DNA of 15,185 nucleotides from Bacteroidetes bacterium UBA7688 (GTDB taxonomy: Bacteria; Bacteroidota; Bacteroidia; Chitinophagales; Chitinophagaceae): the NCBI GenBank assembly GCA_002482815.1, contig DLGS01000200.1, forward strand, positions 1 to 15,185. The letters are read 5' to 3'. The first letter of the stretch is position 1. Every line of letters begins with the position of its first letter. Below the pieces are notes generated by a model. That model had not been told where the DNA came from. It did not search any database and saw only the letters and a list, made by a program, of their open reading frames with translations. This document shows, piece by piece, positions 13,013-15,185 of the stretch. A program made the position numbers and the translations under genes.

Positions 13013-15185
13013 ATGATAAAGAAAGCATTACTAACCCTATCACTTGCCGGCTTTTATGGTCTCACCGCCATGGCTCAGTCAGCAAGTCCTTGCGGTACAG
13101 ACGATGTGTATCGTCGCCTTTCAGGCTTGTATCCGGAAATCGCTAAGCGCAATGAAGCATTGAGCAAGGAGATCGCAGCAAAACTGTCTACCTCAGATTG
13201 GTCAAAATTTTCAAAGACTACTGATGATGACGGCACTGAAGTATATCATGTTCCGTTGGTATTTCACGTTATCCATGATTATGGAACAGAATATGTCACC
13301 GATGCTTCAATAATGAATGCAGTAGCAGACATTAATAAAATGTTTAATAAAAAAAATGCGGATACTTCTGTGGTTATTACCCCATTCAAGGGTTTTATTA
13401 ATAATTCTAAAACCAGATATATTGGAAATGCACGCATAGAATGGCATTTGGCTACCATTGACCCTGATGGAAATCCAACCAATGGTATTACCAGGCGTCG
13501 TTCTTATTTGACAAAATCTGGTGGGGATTTGTCTAAATTTGACCAATGGCCATCCAGTAGCTATATGAATATCTGGTTGATCAATACTTTCTCTTCACGT
13601 ACAGGAGGTTCCGTTTTGGCTTATGCATATAAACCAGCCACAGGAGATATTATCCCGTATTGGGATGGTGTTATTTCAAAGGTAAATGGTTACAATGAGG
13701 ATAATACATTGGCACATGAATTAGGCCATGAGTTAAATCTTGATCATACATGGGGCAGTACAAATGAGCCAGGAGTTGATTGTGGTGGTGATGATGATGT
13801 AGATGACACTCCTCCAACAGAAGGACATCCACCTCCAGGTCCTGGTGGCGGATGTGGCATTCCCGAGTACATTTATGATACGGTTTGTATTTTTAAGGGT
13901 AATAACGGAGTGGGAAAAGTACGTGTTGATTCTTTTGCACGTCCTGATGGAACTGTAATTTTATTCTCTAGCAATTCTACTACGAAAGGTATCAACTTTA
14001 AAAATAGAACTGCAGGTACAATTGATTCTTTTTCTTTTTATCCCAGTTCAACAATTGGTTCAACCTATAAAATTGCGCTTAGCAGAAATAATATAATCAC
14101 TGATAGTGTTTCTGTTGTAAGTACAGTAAAAGATGCTGTTCAAAGAGTTGCAGTTAAATTTAAATTGCCGGTATCAGATACCAGCGTAAATTTTAAATTG
14201 TTTTTCTTAGAAAATCCGGGAGCATTGCGTGATACTATTATTACTACTTCTTTTAAGAAAGGTATTAATGGTTCTGTTTTTCTAAAGAATTTGTCAGATT
14301 TTCAGGATGATAATTTCTATAATTTTTTCTATGATATCAAGTTTACGCATGGTTACTTTAAGTTATATCTTGCAACTGATTCTTTAGTAGATTATCCTGA
14401 TACTGTAAATGCGCAGAATGTTATGGATTACACTTATTGTTCCAAAATGTTTACACATGGCCAGGTGAATCGCATGCGCGCGGCTTTAACCAGCAGTGTA
14501 GCTAATAGAGATAGCTTAATAAGTGAAGCTAATCTGATTAAAACCGGTGCCCTTAATCCATTGCCTCCTTTGAAACCAAAAGCTGAGTATTCTGTAGAAC
14601 GAGGACAGGGCGTTTCTCAAACAGGAGAAGCTGCTTATTTCCTTTGTGCTGATTTGGGAACCAGCGCTACTATTTACAATTTTGTTTTTAGAAACAGAAC
14701 ATGGAGAGCAGCTGCAACCAGTTATAATTGGACATTAAGCAATAATGCAATTGTAGGATCTTCTTCCAGTTCAACAACAGTCACTACGAAATTTTTGACT
14801 CCTGGTTGGGCTACAGTTAACCTTGCTGCTACAAATGCCAATGGTACTGATACATTTGTTACGATGCCAGGAGTTTATGTAGCAGATCCTGCCACTACTA
14901 ACCCTGTTGGTTATATTCAGGATTTTAACGATGCAACAGAGAATAGTAAATGGCCGATTTTCAATTACTATAACAATCGCTATAAATGGGAAATCACCAA
15001 TTTTGGCGGTACTTATGATGCTACTTCTATCCGTTACCGCTCATTCGATGATCGAACTGCATTAAAAGATCAGATAAACGGTGATCCGGCAGGAGATTAT
15101 GATGATTTCTTCACTCCAGCATTCGATTTAAGTGGTTTAGGCACAAATGGTAATCTGAATTTTATGTACGCCGGCGCCTATGCTA
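13013..15185 (+). CDS. Secreted M43-like zinc metalloprotease with PKD-like and jelly-roll domains (3' end missing)
   Basis: The frame is open for 724 codons and runs off the window. Residues 1-21 are a signal peptide (MIKKALLTL, cleavage AMA before Q22). The catalytic domain (about 80-490) has the metzincin zinc site HELGHELNLDH (His235, Glu236, His239, His245) and the Met-turn NVMDYTYC with Met471, then FTHGQVNRMRAAL, as in pappalysin-type M43 enzymes of Bacteroidota. About 226 residues separate His245 from Met471, far more than the roughly 55-60 I expect; the extra part is a beta-rich, serine/threonine-rich segment (about 290-460). Then come a PKD/Ig-like domain (YNWTLSN and VNLAATNANGTDTFV) and the start of a jelly-roll (GYIQDFNDATENSKWPIFN). 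Such proteins usually end in a type IX secretion signal, which would lie beyond the edge. The target is unknown. Confidence 0.88.
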   Translation, partial: MIKKALLTLSLAGFYGLTAMAQSASPCGTDDVYRRLSGLYPEIAKRNEALSKEIAAKLSTSDWSKFSKTTDDDGTEVYHVPLVFHVIHDYGTEYVTDASIMNAVADINKMFNKKNADTSVVITPFKGFINNSKTRYIGNARIEWHLATIDPDGNPTNGITRRRSYLTKSGGDLSKFDQWPSSSYMNIWLINTFSSRTGGSVLAYAYKPATGDIIPYWDGVISKVNGYNEDNTLAHELGHELNLDHTWGSTNEPGVDCGGDDDVDDTPPTEGHPPPGPGGGCGIPEYIYDTVCIFKGNNGVGKVRVDSFARPDGTVILFSSNSTTKGINFKNRTAGTIDSFSFYPSSTIGSTYKIALSRNNIITDSVSVVSTVKDAVQRVAVKFKLPVSDTSVNFKLFFLENPGALRDTIITTSFKKGINGSVFLKNLSDFQDDNFYNFFYDIKFTHGYFKLYLATDSLVDYPDTVNAQNVMDYTYCSKMFTHGQVNRMRAALTSSVANRDSLISEANLIKTGALNPLPPLKPKAEYSVERGQGVSQTGEAAYFLCADLGTSATIYNFVFRNRTWRAAATSYNWTLSNNAIVGSSSSSTTVTTKFLTPGWATVNLAATNANGTDTFVTMPGVYVADPATTNPVGYIQDFNDATENSKWPIFNYYNNRYKWEITNFGGTYDATSIRYRSFDDRTALKDQINGDPAGDYDDFFTPAFDLSGLGTNGNLNFMYAGAYA

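Noticed and set aside
13715..13747. Asn in place of Gly in the zinc motif HELGHELNLDH, as a sign of an inactive protease.
   Set aside because: Bacteroidota M43 proteins commonly have NL at this place (HxLNLxH), and all three His and the Glu are present.
1..15185. CRISPR arrays, tRNA or rRNA genes, insertion sequences, phage or defence genes.
   Set aside because: No regularly spaced repeats, cloverleaf-like segments, transposase or phage-like proteins were seen on either strand.

Overview
The window joins DNA of two different kinds of bacteria. Positions 1 to about 1,100 look gammaproteobacterial: the end of lptC, then lptA, then the first two thirds of lptB, in the usual order of the LPS-transport operon, tightly packed or overlapping and visibly richer in G+C. 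From about 1,150 to the end everything looks like Bacteroidota. The evidence is protein content (GH3 family, YiiX-type hydrolase, DUF4270 lipoprotein, truncated GT5 'starch synthase', PKD-bearing M43 metalloprotease), AT-rich gaps without clear Shine-Dalgarno sites, and repeated TAnnTTTG promoter boxes. A chitinophaga- or sphingobacteria-like member is possible, but I cannot fix the order from sequence alone.

The switch happens inside lptB, in frame, at the conserved Walker B/D-loop region (about 1,100-1,148). The N-terminal part resembles the Escherichia coli LptB pattern. The C-terminal part has the Bacteroidota pattern, including the tail ending in YLGQNFELKRK. A metagenome assembly chimera at a conserved stretch is the simplest explanation; true recombination is the less likely alternative. 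This is the strongest observation in the window.

Layout after the junction: (1) plus strand, a GH3-family adenylating enzyme (1,454-2,968) with its own promoter, followed after six bases by an exported YiiX-like cysteine hydrolase that starts with TTG (2,975-3,610). (2) Minus strand, a likely operon panC - TonB-dependent receptor - GNAT acetyltransferase (7,230 back to 3,625), convergent with the previous pair. (3) Plus strand, divergent from panC: GT5-like protein, DUF4270 lipoprotein and glmS (7,353-11,491), closed by a perfect hairpin terminator. (4) metK (11,637-12,887) with its own promoter. (5) A secreted M43-type metalloprotease (13,013 to beyond the window end), which carries an unusually long segment between its zinc-binding helix and its Met-turn.

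The theme is mostly housekeeping and envelope metabolism: LPS export, amino-sugar supply (GlmS), pantothenate and S-adenosylmethionine synthesis, outer-membrane uptake and protein secretion. No gap longer than about 125 bases lacks a gene. I see no tRNA, rRNA, CRISPR array, insertion sequence or phage gene, and no clearly new multi-gene system. The less ordinary points are the chimeric lptB, the inserted segment of the protease, the stand-alone half glycosyltransferase and the two TTG-started exported proteins.
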